DNA of 64,000 bases, from NCBI GenBank assembly GCA_000733415.1, contig KL662191.1, positions 4,966,162-5,030,161 on the forward strand. The letters run 5' to 3'. The position numbers and the translations under genes are program-made. The DNA comes from [Leptolyngbya] sp. JSC-1 (GTDB lineage Bacteria > Cyanobacteriota > Cyanobacteriia > Elainellales > Elainellaceae). The first letter of the stretch is position 1. The number at the start of each line of letters is the position of its first letter. Shown piece after piece: positions 42,090-51,538 of this stretch. The notes beneath the pieces were generated by a model. That model did not search any database. It saw only the letters and a list, made by a program, of their open reading frames with translations, and was not told the origin of the DNA.

Positions 42090-44537
42090 ATGTCAATTCA
42101 TCTCGACCTTCCCACTCCTTTAGAAACCCTGCATCGCCTCCGGCAAGGGCTGCGTCCGGGGCAGCGACGCATGGCAGACTGGCAGGGCGGCACCCTAGCG
42201 GTTTCGGCGGTTCCAGGGTCAGGCAAATCTACCGGCATGGCAATTGCGGCGGCAATTTTGTTAGCAAAGCGGCATTTGGCCCGGAATCGGGAGAACCTGG
42301 GAGGGTGGGGTGAGATTGGCAGTGCCGGAAGGGATGATCCGTCCTTTGTGATTCGCTCGCCGCTGGCGGATCTGGATGACTCGGTGCGGGAAATGGCGGC
42401 TGAATTGACCGCTGCAATGAATAGCCATTTACTGCTGGTTACCTTTACCCGCTCAGCCGTCGCTAACCTGAGGACCAAAATTCGCCAGTATTTGCGGGAT
42501 CTGGGTGTGCCGCCTCAGGGATTCATGGTCTACACGCTGCACGGGCTGGCGCTGAATATTGCGACTCGACACCCGCAGCTTTCTGGATTGGACTGGGAGC
42601 GGCTGGCGCTGATTTCGCCCAACCAAAGCAATCGGCTGATTCGGGCTAGCGTGGAGTATTGGATTCAGGCCCATCCCCGCACCTATCAGCATTTGCTAGA
42701 AGGCCGCCAGTTTGACGGCGAAGAAACCGAGCGGCTGCGGCGGCAGTCGGTTTTGCGCACCGAGGTTTTGCCGGAACTGGCCTACACGGTGATCCACGAA
42801 GCCAAAAGTTCGGGCTTACGGCCTGCGGATGTCTGGGATTTGGCCAACCATACAAAACGGGCCACGTCTGACGCACCGGATTACCACGTGCTGGCAATTG
42901 CGGCGGGCCTGTACGAGCGCTACCAGATGCTGCTACAACAACGCGGTTTGATCGACTACGACGATATGATTCTGACGGCACTGCATGTGCTGGAAGACGA
43001 AGAAGTCAGGCAGTTCTGGCAGTCGCAGATTTTTGCCGTATTTGAGGACGAAGCCCAGGATTCGTCGCCCTTGCAGACTCGCCTACTGGAAATTCTGGCT
43101 GCCGATCCGGCTGCTCCGACTCAGATGAACCTGGTGCGCGTCGGGGATCCCAACCAGGCGATCAACTCCACCTTCACGCCCGCCGACCCGATCTTTTTTG
43201 CGGACTTTTGCGCCACCTGTGAGCAGTCGGGCAACCTGGCCGAGATGGAGCAGGCCGGACGCAGCAGCCCGATGATCATCGCCGCCGCCAACTTTTTGCT
43301 GGACTGGGTGAATCAACAGGCGGTAGCCCCCTTGCCGTTTCGGCCCCAGCATATCCATCCCGTCTCGTTTAACGATCCCCAGCCTGATGCCAATCCTGAC
43401 CCCGAAGGCGAGGGCCTGGAAATTCGCTTTCCGCCCGATGTGTACCAAACCGTGAATCTAATCGCCAAACGCACGGCTGAGCTGTTGACCCGCGAACCGG
43501 AAGCGCGAGCCGCCATCTTGGTGCGGGAAAACCGACAGGGCCGCTTCATCACCGAACTGCTGCGCCATCCCGATCAGCATGGCATCGAGGTGAATCTGAA
43601 GGAGTTGGGCATCGACCTCTATGATGTGGGCGAGCACGACCGCCAATCCCATGTGCCGTCCGAAATTCTCACCCTACTGCATTTTCTCGACCGGCCCCAT
43701 TCGCCCGACTACCTCAAGACCGCCCTCCAACTCCTGGTGGACCGCCAGTTGATTCCCAGCCAAGATTTGAATGCGCTGGTCAGTTTGCCCGAACAATTTC
43801 TCTATCCCAGTCCGCTCGACCCACCGCTGCCGGAAGCTGCCCTGCCTGCTCGCCGCTACTGTACGGCCCTATTGCGAGCGCGGATCGAACTGCCCCACTA
43901 TCAGTTGATTCCTTTCATTGCCCTGACGCTGCAATACGAGCAAGCCGAACTCGCCACTGCCGATAAACTGGCCCACCGGATCACCCTGCAAACGGCGGGC
44001 AATCCCTCGATGGCGGCAACCCTGGATGCCCTCAGCGAAATTGTCCACTCGGAGCGGTTTGAACCGGTCGAAACCGACGATCCCGACTCGCGCTACGTTC
44101 GCCCCGGCCAGTTGACCATCATCACGATGCACAAGGCCAAAGGCTTAGATTGGGACTTTGTGTTTATTCCATTTCTGCACGAGCATTTGATTCCGGGCGA
44201 ACTGCGGGTTTTGCCGCAAGCTAGATTTTTGGGCGACTTCAGTTTGGCAGAAGTGGCGCGGGTGCAAATTCGAGCCTGTATTCACCAGGAAGAATCAATT
44301 CCCGATACGCAAGCAGCTTGGCTACGGGCGGCCTCGCTTAAAACCGCCGAAGAATACCGGCTGCTCTATGTGGCGATGACTCGCGCTCGCCGGCTGCTGT
44401 GGATGTCTGCGGCCCACAAAGCACCCTTTAGCTGGAGCAAACCGGAACTGTTGGACAATCGCTTGCCCTGCCCGGTGCTACCCGCCCTCTGCAAACAGTT
44501 TCCCCAAGCCCTGCCTCAGCGGCAGCCGAAGCGTTAG
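42090..44537 (+). CDS. UvrD/Rep/PcrA-family superfamily 1 DNA helicase
   Basis: 815 residues from ATG 42090; the frame is open to 42012 but the added 26 residues have no family similarity. Helicase motifs are in order: Walker A AVPGSGKST, motif Ia with LLVTFTRSAVANLRTKI, motif II VFEDEAQDSSPLQTRLL, motif III VRVGDPNQAINSTF, motif V ITMHKAKGLDWDFVFIP and motif VI YRLLYVAMTRARRLLWMSA. It is related to UvrD and to the cyanobacterial branch of UvrD-like proteins rather than to RecB or AddA, since no nuclease domain follows. It would unwind 3'-tailed DNA in repair or replication restart. Monocistronic, divergent from the DUF2079 gene. Confidence 0.88.
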   Translation: MSIHLDLPTPLETLHRLRQGLRPGQRRMADWQGGTLAVSAVPGSGKSTGMAIAAAILLAKRHLARNRENLGGWGEIGSAGRDDPSFVIRSPLADLDDSVREMAAELTAAMNSHLLLVTFTRSAVANLRTKIRQYLRDLGVPPQGFMVYTLHGLALNIATRHPQLSGLDWERLALISPNQSNRLIRASVEYWIQAHPRTYQHLLEGRQFDGEETERLRRQSVLRTEVLPELAYTVIHEAKSSGLRPADVWDLANHTKRATSDAPDYHVLAIAAGLYERYQMLLQQRGLIDYDDMILTALHVLEDEEVRQFWQSQIFAVFEDEAQDSSPLQTRLLEILAADPAAPTQMNLVRVGDPNQAINSTFTPADPIFFADFCATCEQSGNLAEMEQAGRSSPMIIAAANFLLDWVNQQAVAPLPFRPQHIHPVSFNDPQPDANPDPEGEGLEIRFPPDVYQTVNLIAKRTAELLTREPEARAAILVRENRQGRFITELLRHPDQHGIEVNLKELGIDLYDVGEHDRQSHVPSEILTLLHFLDRPHSPDYLKTALQLLVDRQLIPSQDLNALVSLPEQFLYPSPLDPPLPEAALPARRYCTALLRARIELPHYQLIPFIALTLQYEQAELATADKLAHRITLQTAGNPSMAATLDALSEIVHSERFEPVETDDPDSRYVRPGQLTIITMHKAKGLDWDFVFIPFLHEHLIPGELRVLPQARFLGDFSLAEVARVQIRACIHQEESIPDTQAAWLRAASLKTAEEYRLLYVAMTRARRLLWMSAAHKAPFSWSKPELLDNRLPCPVLPALCKQFPQALPQRQPKR

Positions 44538-44583
44538 GGATGGCGTTTTCTGGTTAATTTTGCCGATAGGCTTGGCGCAATCT

Positions 44584-45024
44584 CTATTCAAATCCCCATT
44601 CCGAGTCGGTGAGGATGCGGGCAGCTCCGATGCCACTCACCAGCGCCACTACCGCAAATCCGGCTTCGATGGCACTACCCAGCCCACCCAGAATATCGCC
44701 ATGCTCAAAATACACCAGCACCTTAAAGGCCGGAATCCCCGGAACCATACAGATAATTCCGGTGATGGCAAACAGCACCAGCGGTAACTGCAATCTTTGG
44801 GCTGGAATCGTCCCTACTAAGCCTACAAACAGCGCTCCGCAAAACGTGGCGATATCCAGATCCAGCCCTAGCTGATGCAGCAGCGACCGCAGCACATAAC
44901 CGCCCATGCCGATAGCCGCACAGAGCCACAGCGCCTTGCGGGGCACTTGATAGAGCAGGGCAAACCCAAACGTACCAATAAAACTGAGCAGAGCGTCTTG
45001 AAGCAAAGCTGTTGCTGATAGCAT
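44584..45024 (-). CDS. ThrE-type threonine/serine exporter, C-terminal-domain protein (YjjB-like, DUF3815)
   Basis: 146 residues with four to five hydrophobic segments (ALLSFIGTFGFALLYQVP, LWLCAAIGMGGYVLRSLL, FCGALFVGLVGTIPAQRLQLP, VLFAITGIICMVPGIPAF). MVPGIPAFKVLVYFEHGDI is typical of DUF3815. In Corynebacterium ThrE this is the C-terminal half of one protein; here, as in E. coli YjjP/YjjB, it is separate. Its start lies nine bases after the stop of the DUF1212 partner. Both would form one exporter for small amino or organic acids. Confidence 0.82.
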   Translation of the reverse strand: MLSATALLQDALLSFIGTFGFALLYQVPRKALWLCAAIGMGGYVLRSLLHQLGLDLDIATFCGALFVGLVGTIPAQRLQLPLVLFAITGIICMVPGIPAFKVLVYFEHGDILGGLGSAIEAGFAVVALVSGIGAARILTDSEWGFE

Positions 45025-45033
45025 TTACCGCGT

Positions 45034-45843
45034 CTACAGAATCGAGAAGCCAGTCATTCCCATCACAATCAGCATGCCGATGGCCACGCTGAATAGCTGT
45101 ATCAAGGCATACGCGACGCGGGCCATGCCCGAAACTAAATCTAGCCGCACCAGATCGAGCGATGCCGTCACCAGCAGCATACCCGGCACCTGAAACAAAA
45201 CTGCCGCCGAAAAGCTGGCCTGTGGTAGCAAAGCCGGAAGCCGCAACAATACTAGCCCCTGCCCAATCAGATAGCAAATACTCGTAGCCACCGCCGCACA
45301 GACAATCGTGACCGCAATCGGATTCAGCCGCCGTTGTTGCAGCCGTTGCCGCAGTCCTAACCCCAGCCCTGCACTCAAGCAGGCCGCCAATCCATCGATG
45401 CCACTACCGCCGCTGAGAATCGCAAAGGCTCCACAGGCTATGGCTACTGCCAGTTGCACCATCCAAACTGGGTAGGCCGGCGGGGTTTGTTCAATTTTGT
45501 CGAGCAGCGTACAGAGTTGGGCGGGGGTGGCTGCCGTGGGCAAATGTAGCGTTAGATATTCCACCGCGCCAAGTCGGTTCATGTCCACGCCAAGCCGCTT
45601 GACTCTGGCAATTTGGGTGTAGTGCAGATGGCCGCAGTGGATCGAGGCCGTGATGCCGGTGAGGGTGACATAGGCATCCAAGCGCTCCATTCCCAGCCCC
45701 AAAGCCACCCGCTGCATTGCCTGCTCGACCCGAAAGCTGACCGTACCGCTTTGCAGCATCAGCACCCCGACCCGCATCACCACCTGCATGATTTCCACCA
45801 GGTCTTGGACCGTGAGTTGATGGCGTTCCGCAGGTCGCGTCAT
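45034..45843 (-). CDS. ThrE-type exporter, N-terminal-domain protein (YjjP-like, DUF1212)
   Basis: 269 residues. The cytosolic N-terminal part has LVEIMQVVMRVGVLMLQSGTVSFRVEQAMQRVALGLG and LDAYVTLTGITASIHCG, diagnostic of DUF1212/ThrE; five hydrophobic segments follow (VQLAVAIACGAFAILSGGSGIDGLAAC to LIVMGMTGFSIL). It would pair with the downstream YjjB-like protein. The upstream AI-2E-family gene ends nine bases before its start, so all three form one operon. Substrate here is not known; threonine/serine and succinate are the known substrates of relatives. Confidence 0.85.
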   Translation of the reverse strand: MTRPAERHQLTVQDLVEIMQVVMRVGVLMLQSGTVSFRVEQAMQRVALGLGMERLDAYVTLTGITASIHCGHLHYTQIARVKRLGVDMNRLGAVEYLTLHLPTAATPAQLCTLLDKIEQTPPAYPVWMVQLAVAIACGAFAILSGGSGIDGLAACLSAGLGLGLRQRLQQRRLNPIAVTIVCAAVATSICYLIGQGLVLLRLPALLPQASFSAAVLFQVPGMLLVTASLDLVRLDLVSGMARVAYALIQLFSVAIGMLIVMGMTGFSIL

Positions 45844-45852
45844 AACGCAGGC

Positions 45853-47076
45853 CTAGTTGGGTTTGGGAATCGGTTTGGTGGCTCGCCGCTCTGGAGGACT
45901 AACTTCGGCGCTGGGGCGGTCTGCCTCGATCGCAATCACTGACTCCTCAGTTTCATCCTTATGATGGTCCGCGTCATCACTCTTGCGCGTCGAACGCACC
46001 GCAATCAGGGCTTCCTTCACCACAACCGCCATTGGCACCGCCACCACTACCCCCAGTAAGCCGCCCACCCGCGCCCCGGCCAACAGCGACACAAATACCC
46101 AAAAGGGATTCAACCCGGTAACACTACCCAAAACCCGTGGGGCAATTCCGTTCTCGACGATTTGCTGCACCAGCAGGGAAACCGCCAACACTTGCAGCGC
46201 CTGCCCAATGTCGCGCAGGGCCACCAGCGAGGTGATGAGCACAATTCCCGCCGTGCCGCCAAACGGAATCAGCGCCATCAGGCCAATCGTCAAACCAAAC
46301 AGCAAGCCAAACGGCACCCGCAGCAGCAGAAACACCGAGGTTAAGCCGGACGCCATGCAGGTGGCCGAAATAATTTGGCCCAGAAAGTAGTTCTGAAAAC
46401 TGGACCGCAGCGTTTGGGAAAAGGGCTGCTGCACCTGTTTGGGCAACCATTCCACCAGGCTCTTCCACACATCCCGTCCGTGCTGGAGTAAATACAGCGT
46501 CGAGATGGCAATCAAAATCACATCCAGCAGTTTGGCTACCGTGAATACAGCCAAATTTAAACTCAGGTTGAGGGCACGTCCGGCAATGGATTGCAGCTGG
46601 GATTTGAGCCGGTCGTTGACCTGGGCAATCACCCCATCCAGACTGATCGGCAGCCCCGCGCCATCGATGCGTTCGTTCAGCATCATCAACTGCCGCTGCC
46701 CCGAATCGAACCATTCCGGCAACCGGGCCACGAGTTGTTGCGCCTGAGCAAAGGCAAGCGGCAGCAACGTCACCCCCAGCACCGAGATAAATAAAATCGC
46801 CGCAAAGAACACTAGAATCGCCGCCTGCCCCCGCCGGATACCGTTGTGTTCCAGCCAAGTAACCGGGTAATCCAACAGAAAGGAAAACAGAGCCGCCACC
46901 AGCAGCACTACTAACAGCGATTGGAAGTAACTAAAGATGGTAGCTAGCGCCCACACATTCAAGACCGTCATTGGCGCTGCCAGTGTGATGGCCAAAAAAC
47001 GCGACAAGGGGGAGAGCGACTCCCACCACGTCAGTAACCGACTGCGTTTTGGCTTGGATGACCCAGAACTGACCAT
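45853..47076 (-). CDS. AI-2E-family (PerM-like) transporter
   Basis: 407 residues with about eight transmembrane segments and the large amphipathic loop between the second and third groups (LPEWFDSGQRQLMMLNERIDGAGLPI). The characteristic end part is RVLGSVTGLNPFWVFVSLLAGARVGGLLGVVVAVPMAVVV. The family includes the E. coli AI-2 exporter TqsA and several Na+/H+ antiporters, so no single substrate is implied. The C-terminal 55 residues are hydrophilic and charged. First gene of a three-gene operon with the ThrE pair. Confidence 0.87.
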   Translation of the reverse strand: MVSSGSSKPKRSRLLTWWESLSPLSRFLAITLAAPMTVLNVWALATIFSYFQSLLVVLLVAALFSFLLDYPVTWLEHNGIRRGQAAILVFFAAILFISVLGVTLLPLAFAQAQQLVARLPEWFDSGQRQLMMLNERIDGAGLPISLDGVIAQVNDRLKSQLQSIAGRALNLSLNLAVFTVAKLLDVILIAISTLYLLQHGRDVWKSLVEWLPKQVQQPFSQTLRSSFQNYFLGQIISATCMASGLTSVFLLLRVPFGLLFGLTIGLMALIPFGGTAGIVLITSLVALRDIGQALQVLAVSLLVQQIVENGIAPRVLGSVTGLNPFWVFVSLLAGARVGGLLGVVVAVPMAVVVKEALIAVRSTRKSDDADHHKDETEESVIAIEADRPSAEVSPPERRATKPIPKPN

Positions 47077-47175
47077 GAACCCATCTCGACCAGTAATACG
47101 GATATTATCCTTAATTTTTAAGACAGGCTAACAGAATGGGGATCATTCTTTATGCTTGAATTGGATTCGGACAGA

Positions 47176-48504
47176 CTAACGTTGAGCTAACTCCGGTTGT
47201 CGTCCCAATAGTCCCGTCATCAGGCGCAGTGCCAAAAATTTGAGCGGACGGACTCGCCGCATCAGCCGCAACCCAGACCGCCGCAGAGCCACCAAGGGCC
47301 ACCATTGATTGGAAAAGCAGCGGTCTAGCAAATCGGTGAAGCCGAGAATCACCAAATTTTCGAGCTGCCGCCAGCGTTCGTAGCGTTTGAGTACTCGCAG
47401 CTCACCCACATCCTCACCCTGTTGATGGGCCGTTTGCAGCACTTGGGTCAAAGCCGCCGCATCACGAATCCCCAGATTTAGCCCCTGCCCTCCCACCGGA
47501 TGACAGCAGTGGGCTGCATCGCCAATCAACGCTAACCGCGATTGCACATAGCGCCGACTCTGCATCAACTGCACCGGAAACAGTGCTCGCTTGCCAACTA
47601 GCTCCAGCTTGCCGAGCTGTCCGCCATAGCGCCGCTCCAGTTCAGCCAGGAAGCTCGCCTCATCCACTTCTAGCCAGTGCTTGGCTTCGCTATGGGGTGC
47701 AGTGAGAACAATCTGACAGCGATTATCGGGAAGAGGCAGCGTCGCAAATGGGCCGCTGGTCCAGAAATGTTCGCGAGCGATGTTGCCGTGGGGCTGCTCT
47801 GGCCGAATCACCGCCGTCACACAAGATTGCCAATACTGCCAGCCCTGGGTTGCAATTCCAGCCCATTGTCGAATCGAGGAGCGCGACCCATCTGCCGCCA
47901 CCAGCAAGCGCGTCCGGATCTGCTGCCTTGACGGATCGGGACTCTCTCCCAAGCTTAGAGTCACCTCAGCGGCATCGGGCTGATATCTGACCTGCTCCAC
48001 GGTAGCCGGACAAAACCAGGTGATATTTTCTGCTGCTTCTAGGGCATCGAGTAGAGCTTTGACCAGAATGCCATGCTCGCCTACATAGCCTAGGACCTCA
48101 GTCCCCAGATCGGCGGGTTGCAAGTTGACGACAGCAGAACTATGCTCGTCTGCCAAGCGAATCTGCCGAAAGGTAGCGATCTGCGGCAGGATCTGATCCC
48201 AGAGTCCCAAGCCCTTAAAGATACGGCCAGACAGGAGCGTAATCGCATAGGCGCGACGCTGGCTCAAACCGGCTGTTTTCGGCTTGGCATCGATCAGGGC
48301 AATGCGCAGACCCGAGTTTTTGAGCATACAGGCCAACGTCAGCCCCACGATGCCGCTGCCAGCAATCGCCACATCGTAGCTGCAGAGAGCCTCGACACCG
48401 TCCCTCCTATTGGCTTCACCAACTCCCTCACCCATTGAAACTTGATCCCCCGCCATGAGATTGCCAGACTGCGCTTTACAAAAGTTAAGGTTATCTGCTT
48501 TCAT
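47176..48504 (-). CDS. UbiH/Coq6-family FAD-dependent hydroxylase
   Basis: 442 residues from ATG 48504 (a TTG 27 bp upstream is possible). FAD motifs are GSGIVGLTLACML near the start, AADGSRSSIRQWAG in the middle and LIGDAAHCCHPVGGQGLNLGIRDAAAL (GD motif) toward the end. The family hydroxylates quinone rings in ubiquinone synthesis; cyanobacteria make plastoquinone instead, so the natural substrate is uncertain. The first 35 residues are variable and the true start may be internal. Monocistronic. Confidence 0.85.
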   Translation of the reverse strand: MKADNLNFCKAQSGNLMAGDQVSMGEGVGEANRRDGVEALCSYDVAIAGSGIVGLTLACMLKNSGLRIALIDAKPKTAGLSQRRAYAITLLSGRIFKGLGLWDQILPQIATFRQIRLADEHSSAVVNLQPADLGTEVLGYVGEHGILVKALLDALEAAENITWFCPATVEQVRYQPDAAEVTLSLGESPDPSRQQIRTRLLVAADGSRSSIRQWAGIATQGWQYWQSCVTAVIRPEQPHGNIAREHFWTSGPFATLPLPDNRCQIVLTAPHSEAKHWLEVDEASFLAELERRYGGQLGKLELVGKRALFPVQLMQSRRYVQSRLALIGDAAHCCHPVGGQGLNLGIRDAAALTQVLQTAHQQGEDVGELRVLKRYERWRQLENLVILGFTDLLDRCFSNQWWPLVALRRSGLRLMRRVRPLKFLALRLMTGLLGRQPELAQR

Positions 48505-48582
48505 TTTGCCGTGATTTAGCAAGGCGATCAAGCGGTAATGCGGCGAGGAGAGGGAAAGCTGGGCTAGGAGAATTGCAATCTT

Positions 48583-48813
48583 CTAGTCGTTGTCATCATC
48601 TTGCTCATTCTGCTCACCATCTTCCTGCCCATCTCCATCCTGTTCATCTTCATCTTGCTCTTGATTTTGCCCTTCATCTTCTCCTAAATTCCCAGGTTCT
48701 TCCTGTTCTTCAGGGTTGTCTCGTTCACCACCAGCATCGCAGGCTGTTACCATAGCAATTGAAATGGGCAACAACAAACCCAGAGCTAAAATTTTAACCA
48801 GTCGATTAATCAT
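48583..48813 (-). CDS. small acidic lipoprotein
   Basis: 76 residues. MINRLVKILALGLLLPISIAMVTAC is a type II signal peptide with lipobox VTAC, Cys26 being the lipidated residue (residue 25 or 26 depending on count). Everything after it is an almost pure Glu/Asp/Gln/Gly/Asn string with no hydrophobic core (for example QEDGEQNEQDDDND). Such a polymer-like, strongly negative chain may bind cations or act as a tether at the membrane. No family is known to me. It is downstream of nothing obvious, on the same strand as the hydroxylase. Confidence 0.6.
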   Translation of the reverse strand: MINRLVKILALGLLLPISIAMVTACDAGGERDNPEEQEEPGNLGEDEGQNQEQDEDEQDGDGQEDGEQNEQDDDND

Positions 48814-49058
48814 CCTGCCATTCCTCTATCAATATCATTGGTTTTAGTGTGCAGCCAATTTTGTCTGACTTTGTTATTTAACAAGAAAGTCGGCTATTCG
48901 TGAATCAGCTTAGATAGGTGATTGAAGTGCGAGTGTCTCACCCCCAGCTTTGCAAATCTGTGAGACTAAATTAGCAAAATCTTTCCTTTTGGCCTGTTTC
49001 AGGCTACTCATCAGAGCTATGATATTTTTGGTTAAGAAAAGGTTAAAACTTATTATCA

Positions 49059-49271
49059 GTGCATTCTTCCGAAGAGTTACCCATTGGCACCACCGTCGAA
49101 ATCCTGCAACCAGACTATGTTGCTGGCGCAATTGGCACCGTTTTAGGACCAGAAGAGTTGAGCGAGGGAGAATTAAGCGAAGGAAAATTGAGCAACCGCT
49201 GGTTGATCCAGGTAATTGGAGAAGATATGGTCCTATCGCTGACCCGCGATGAATTTCGGATGATTCGTTGA
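49059..49271 (+). CDS. small SH3-like cyanobacterial protein
   Basis: 70 residues from a GTG at 49059. The core is LPIGTTVEILQPDYVAGAIGTVLGPEE and WLIQVIGEDMVLSLTRDEFRMI, which resembles SH3/KOW-like small barrels, where GTV.G is a turn between strands. The middle holds a short internal repeat (EELSEGELSEGKLSN) encoded by 15-bp imperfect units (49153-49197). It seems a conserved small protein in this phylum, but I cannot assign a function. It is convergent with thiL. Confidence 0.65.
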   Translation: MHSSEELPIGTTVEILQPDYVAGAIGTVLGPEELSEGELSEGKLSNRWLIQVIGEDMVLSLTRDEFRMIR

Positions 49272-49299
49272 CTCAAGGATTCATGAACCCCAAGAGCAT

Positions 49300-50298
49300 T
49301 CAGAAGTGTTGAAATCCCTTTTCTAGCCGCAAAATTTCATCCCCATACAGGCCACTCCGGTCCCTCAGCACCACCGTCGGCTCGGCAGTAATCCTGCCAA
49401 CAATCGCCGCCCCATTGCCCAGTTGTTCCACCAATCGCTGCGCTACCAGACGCGGCAAACAGAGCACCAGCTCAAAATCTTCACCTCCATAAAGCGCCCA
49501 TTCCACTGCCTGCGCCTCCAATACCCAGGCCGTCAAGCTCGGTGGAAACGGAATCAAATTGCGCTCAATCTCGGCCCCAACCCGACTCGCCCGACAGATT
49601 TGCAGCACCGCATCTGCCAACCCATCGCTACTGTCCATTCCCGCCACTCGCAGCAACCCATCTCCCCCATCTCCCCCATCTCTCAACAGCGCCACCACAT
49701 CCAACCGTGGCACCGGACGCTGGTGTGCCTGAATCAGAGCTGCTCGATCGGCTGCCGATAGCCCCTGACCCTGGTCTGGATGCAGCAGCAGTTCTAGCCC
49801 AGCCCGAGACGCGCCATGCACTCCGGTGACTAGAATGGCATCTCCAGGGCGGGCGGTTGAGCGACGAATAGCTCGACTGGGCGAGACTTGCCCAAAGGCC
49901 GTGATCGATACCGTAATTACTGACGAGCGGCAAATATCACCCCCCACAATTGGCGTGCTATAGGGCTGCAAGCAGGCCACAATGCCCTGGTAAAACTGCT
50001 CGACCCAGCTCACCTCTACTGTTCCAGGCAGGCTGAGACCGATGGTAATGCCCAGAGGTGAGGCTCCCATAGCCGCCAAGTCCGATAGATTAGCTGCTGT
50101 TGCACGCCAGCCGGCATCGAATGGACTGGTAGTACGGTCGCTAAAATGGACCCCATCCACCAGCATATCCGTCGTCACCACCAGCGATTGGCCCGCTGCA
50201 ACAGTCAACAGCGCTGCATCGTCCCCAATCAAATCAACTGGACAGAACTCTTGCAGTCGTTTTAGCAGCCCTTGTTCGCCTAGCTGACGCACCTGCAT
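49300..50298 (-). CDS. thiL: thiamine-monophosphate kinase
   Basis: 332 residues of the PurM/ThiL fold. LIGDDAALLTVA and VVTTDMLVDGVHF carry the metal-binding acids near the N-terminus, NLSDLAAMGASPLGITIGLSLP and VGGDICRSSVITVSITAFG the central loops, and MDSSDGLADAV with YGGEDFELVLCLP the C-terminal active site. It phosphorylates thiamine monophosphate to give the pyrophosphate cofactor. It starts 3 bp after the stop of the CYP38-like gene, so the two are one transcription unit. Confidence 0.93.
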   Translation of the reverse strand: MQVRQLGEQGLLKRLQEFCPVDLIGDDAALLTVAAGQSLVVTTDMLVDGVHFSDRTTSPFDAGWRATAANLSDLAAMGASPLGITIGLSLPGTVEVSWVEQFYQGIVACLQPYSTPIVGGDICRSSVITVSITAFGQVSPSRAIRRSTARPGDAILVTGVHGASRAGLELLLHPDQGQGLSAADRAALIQAHQRPVPRLDVVALLRDGGDGGDGLLRVAGMDSSDGLADAVLQICRASRVGAEIERNLIPFPPSLTAWVLEAQAVEWALYGGEDFELVLCLPRLVAQRLVEQLGNGAAIVGRITAEPTVVLRDRSGLYGDEILRLEKGFQHF

Positions 50299-50301
50299 GA
50301 A

Positions 50302-51429
50302 TTAGGACGGTTCCACCAGATTTTCTAACCCGTCTACCACGCGAGCCGAGATGATTTTGTCACCCTGCTTTAGTTTTTCCAGCACATCCTTGTTTTCGGT
50401 GACATAGCCAAACACCGCATAGCGGCCATCCAGCAGGTTCAGGCCCGCCGGGGTTAGCTCTGGTTCAAACAGGAAAAAGAAAAACTGGGAGGAGCCGCCG
50501 TTAACATCATCTCCCGGACGCGCCATCCCCAAGGCACCAAAGGCTGAGAAGGGCAACACGGGCTGATCCAGATACCGACCTGCATCCTCTAGGGTAATGC
50601 CATAGAGCGGCTTTTTGTCTCCCTGCACCATCACCTCTAGGGGAATCGCCCGATATTTGTTGGTCTTGGGGTCAATAAAACCAACTTCTTTGCCGGGCGG
50701 ATCGCCAATTTGCAGCACATAGTTGTCTTCAGCGCGGGTGAATTCCAAACCGTCATAGAAGCCACGCTGCACCAGATCGACAAAATTGCCAGCCGTGATC
50801 GGCGCGTTGTAGCCGTCTACCACCAACGTCATCGTGCCTTTGTTGGTTTCCACTTCGACCGTAGCTCGGCCCTTGAGCTGGGGCAGGTTGGCGTACTCTT
50901 CGGGCACCTCAAACGGAAACTTATTCACCATCAGCGCTTCCAGCTCACCCACCCGATCCAACAGCTGGGACCGCTTGGCCCAAACCGCCTCTTTGTTGCC
51001 ATTGGCCGCTTCAGTGCGGATTTCATCCAACCCAGTTCTTAACTGGGCAATCAGGTCGCTGGCTTCAGCCTGACGTTCCGGCGGAATACTGGCCAAAATT
51101 TCGGCTTCTTTGCGAGTCAGGACTTTGTCAGCCGCGTCAATTCCTCGCGTTACTCCAGCAATTCGGCGTGCCCGCAGCGCATCCGACAGATTTTCTAAAT
51201 CGGCCTGGATTTCGCGAATCGGTTTGTTGTCAATCGGCAGGGCATATCGCAGCAGGGCTTTACCATCGGTGATAGCATTGCCGGGGGGTAGCGCATTAGC
51301 TACCGGGCTATTCAACGCACTCAAGCCCCAGCAACCGATCAACAGCAGTACCATGCAGCCGAAGCGCAGCATCGACTTGAGCACCGCTCTAGCGTTAGCG
51401 AATTGAAGGTTGGATGTAGCGACAGCCAT
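50302..51429 (-). CDS. CYP38/TLP40-type peptidyl-prolyl isomerase of the thylakoid lumen
   Basis: 375 residues. An N-terminal transit or signal region (MLRFGCMVLLLIGCWGLSALNSPVANA) leads to an all-helical part (residues about 60-185, KALLRYALPIDNKPIREIQADLENLSDALRARR ... LLDRVGELEALM) and a cyclophilin-like domain (RATVEVETNKGTMTLVVDGYNAPITAGNFVDLVQRGFYDGLEFTR ... FFFFLFEPELTPAGLNLLDGRYAVFGYV). This is the layout of plant CYP38/TLP40 and Synechocystis sll0408, which help photosystem II assembly; several catalytic cyclophilin residues are changed in the family. It is upstream of thiL and diverges from efp. Confidence 0.88.
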   Translation of the reverse strand: MAVATSNLQFANARAVLKSMLRFGCMVLLLIGCWGLSALNSPVANALPPGNAITDGKALLRYALPIDNKPIREIQADLENLSDALRARRIAGVTRGIDAADKVLTRKEAEILASIPPERQAEASDLIAQLRTGLDEIRTEAANGNKEAVWAKRSQLLDRVGELEALMVNKFPFEVPEEYANLPQLKGRATVEVETNKGTMTLVVDGYNAPITAGNFVDLVQRGFYDGLEFTRAEDNYVLQIGDPPGKEVGFIDPKTNKYRAIPLEVMVQGDKKPLYGITLEDAGRYLDQPVLPFSAFGALGMARPGDDVNGGSSQFFFFLFEPELTPAGLNLLDGRYAVFGYVTENKDVLEKLKQGDKIISARVVDGLENLVEPS

Positions 51430-51538
51430 GATTTTTTTCCTAAACAGATTTGCGTCTTTAAGTTCCTAAACAGGTTTGCGCAATCGTCCACAGAGGCAGC
51501 AGGCAAATCCCATTCATCATCTTCCCACGGGCTATCAA

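Noticed and set aside
46124..46858. 244-codon frame inside the AI-2E-family gene
   Set aside because: Alternative-frame shadow; the transmembrane pattern is in the called frame.
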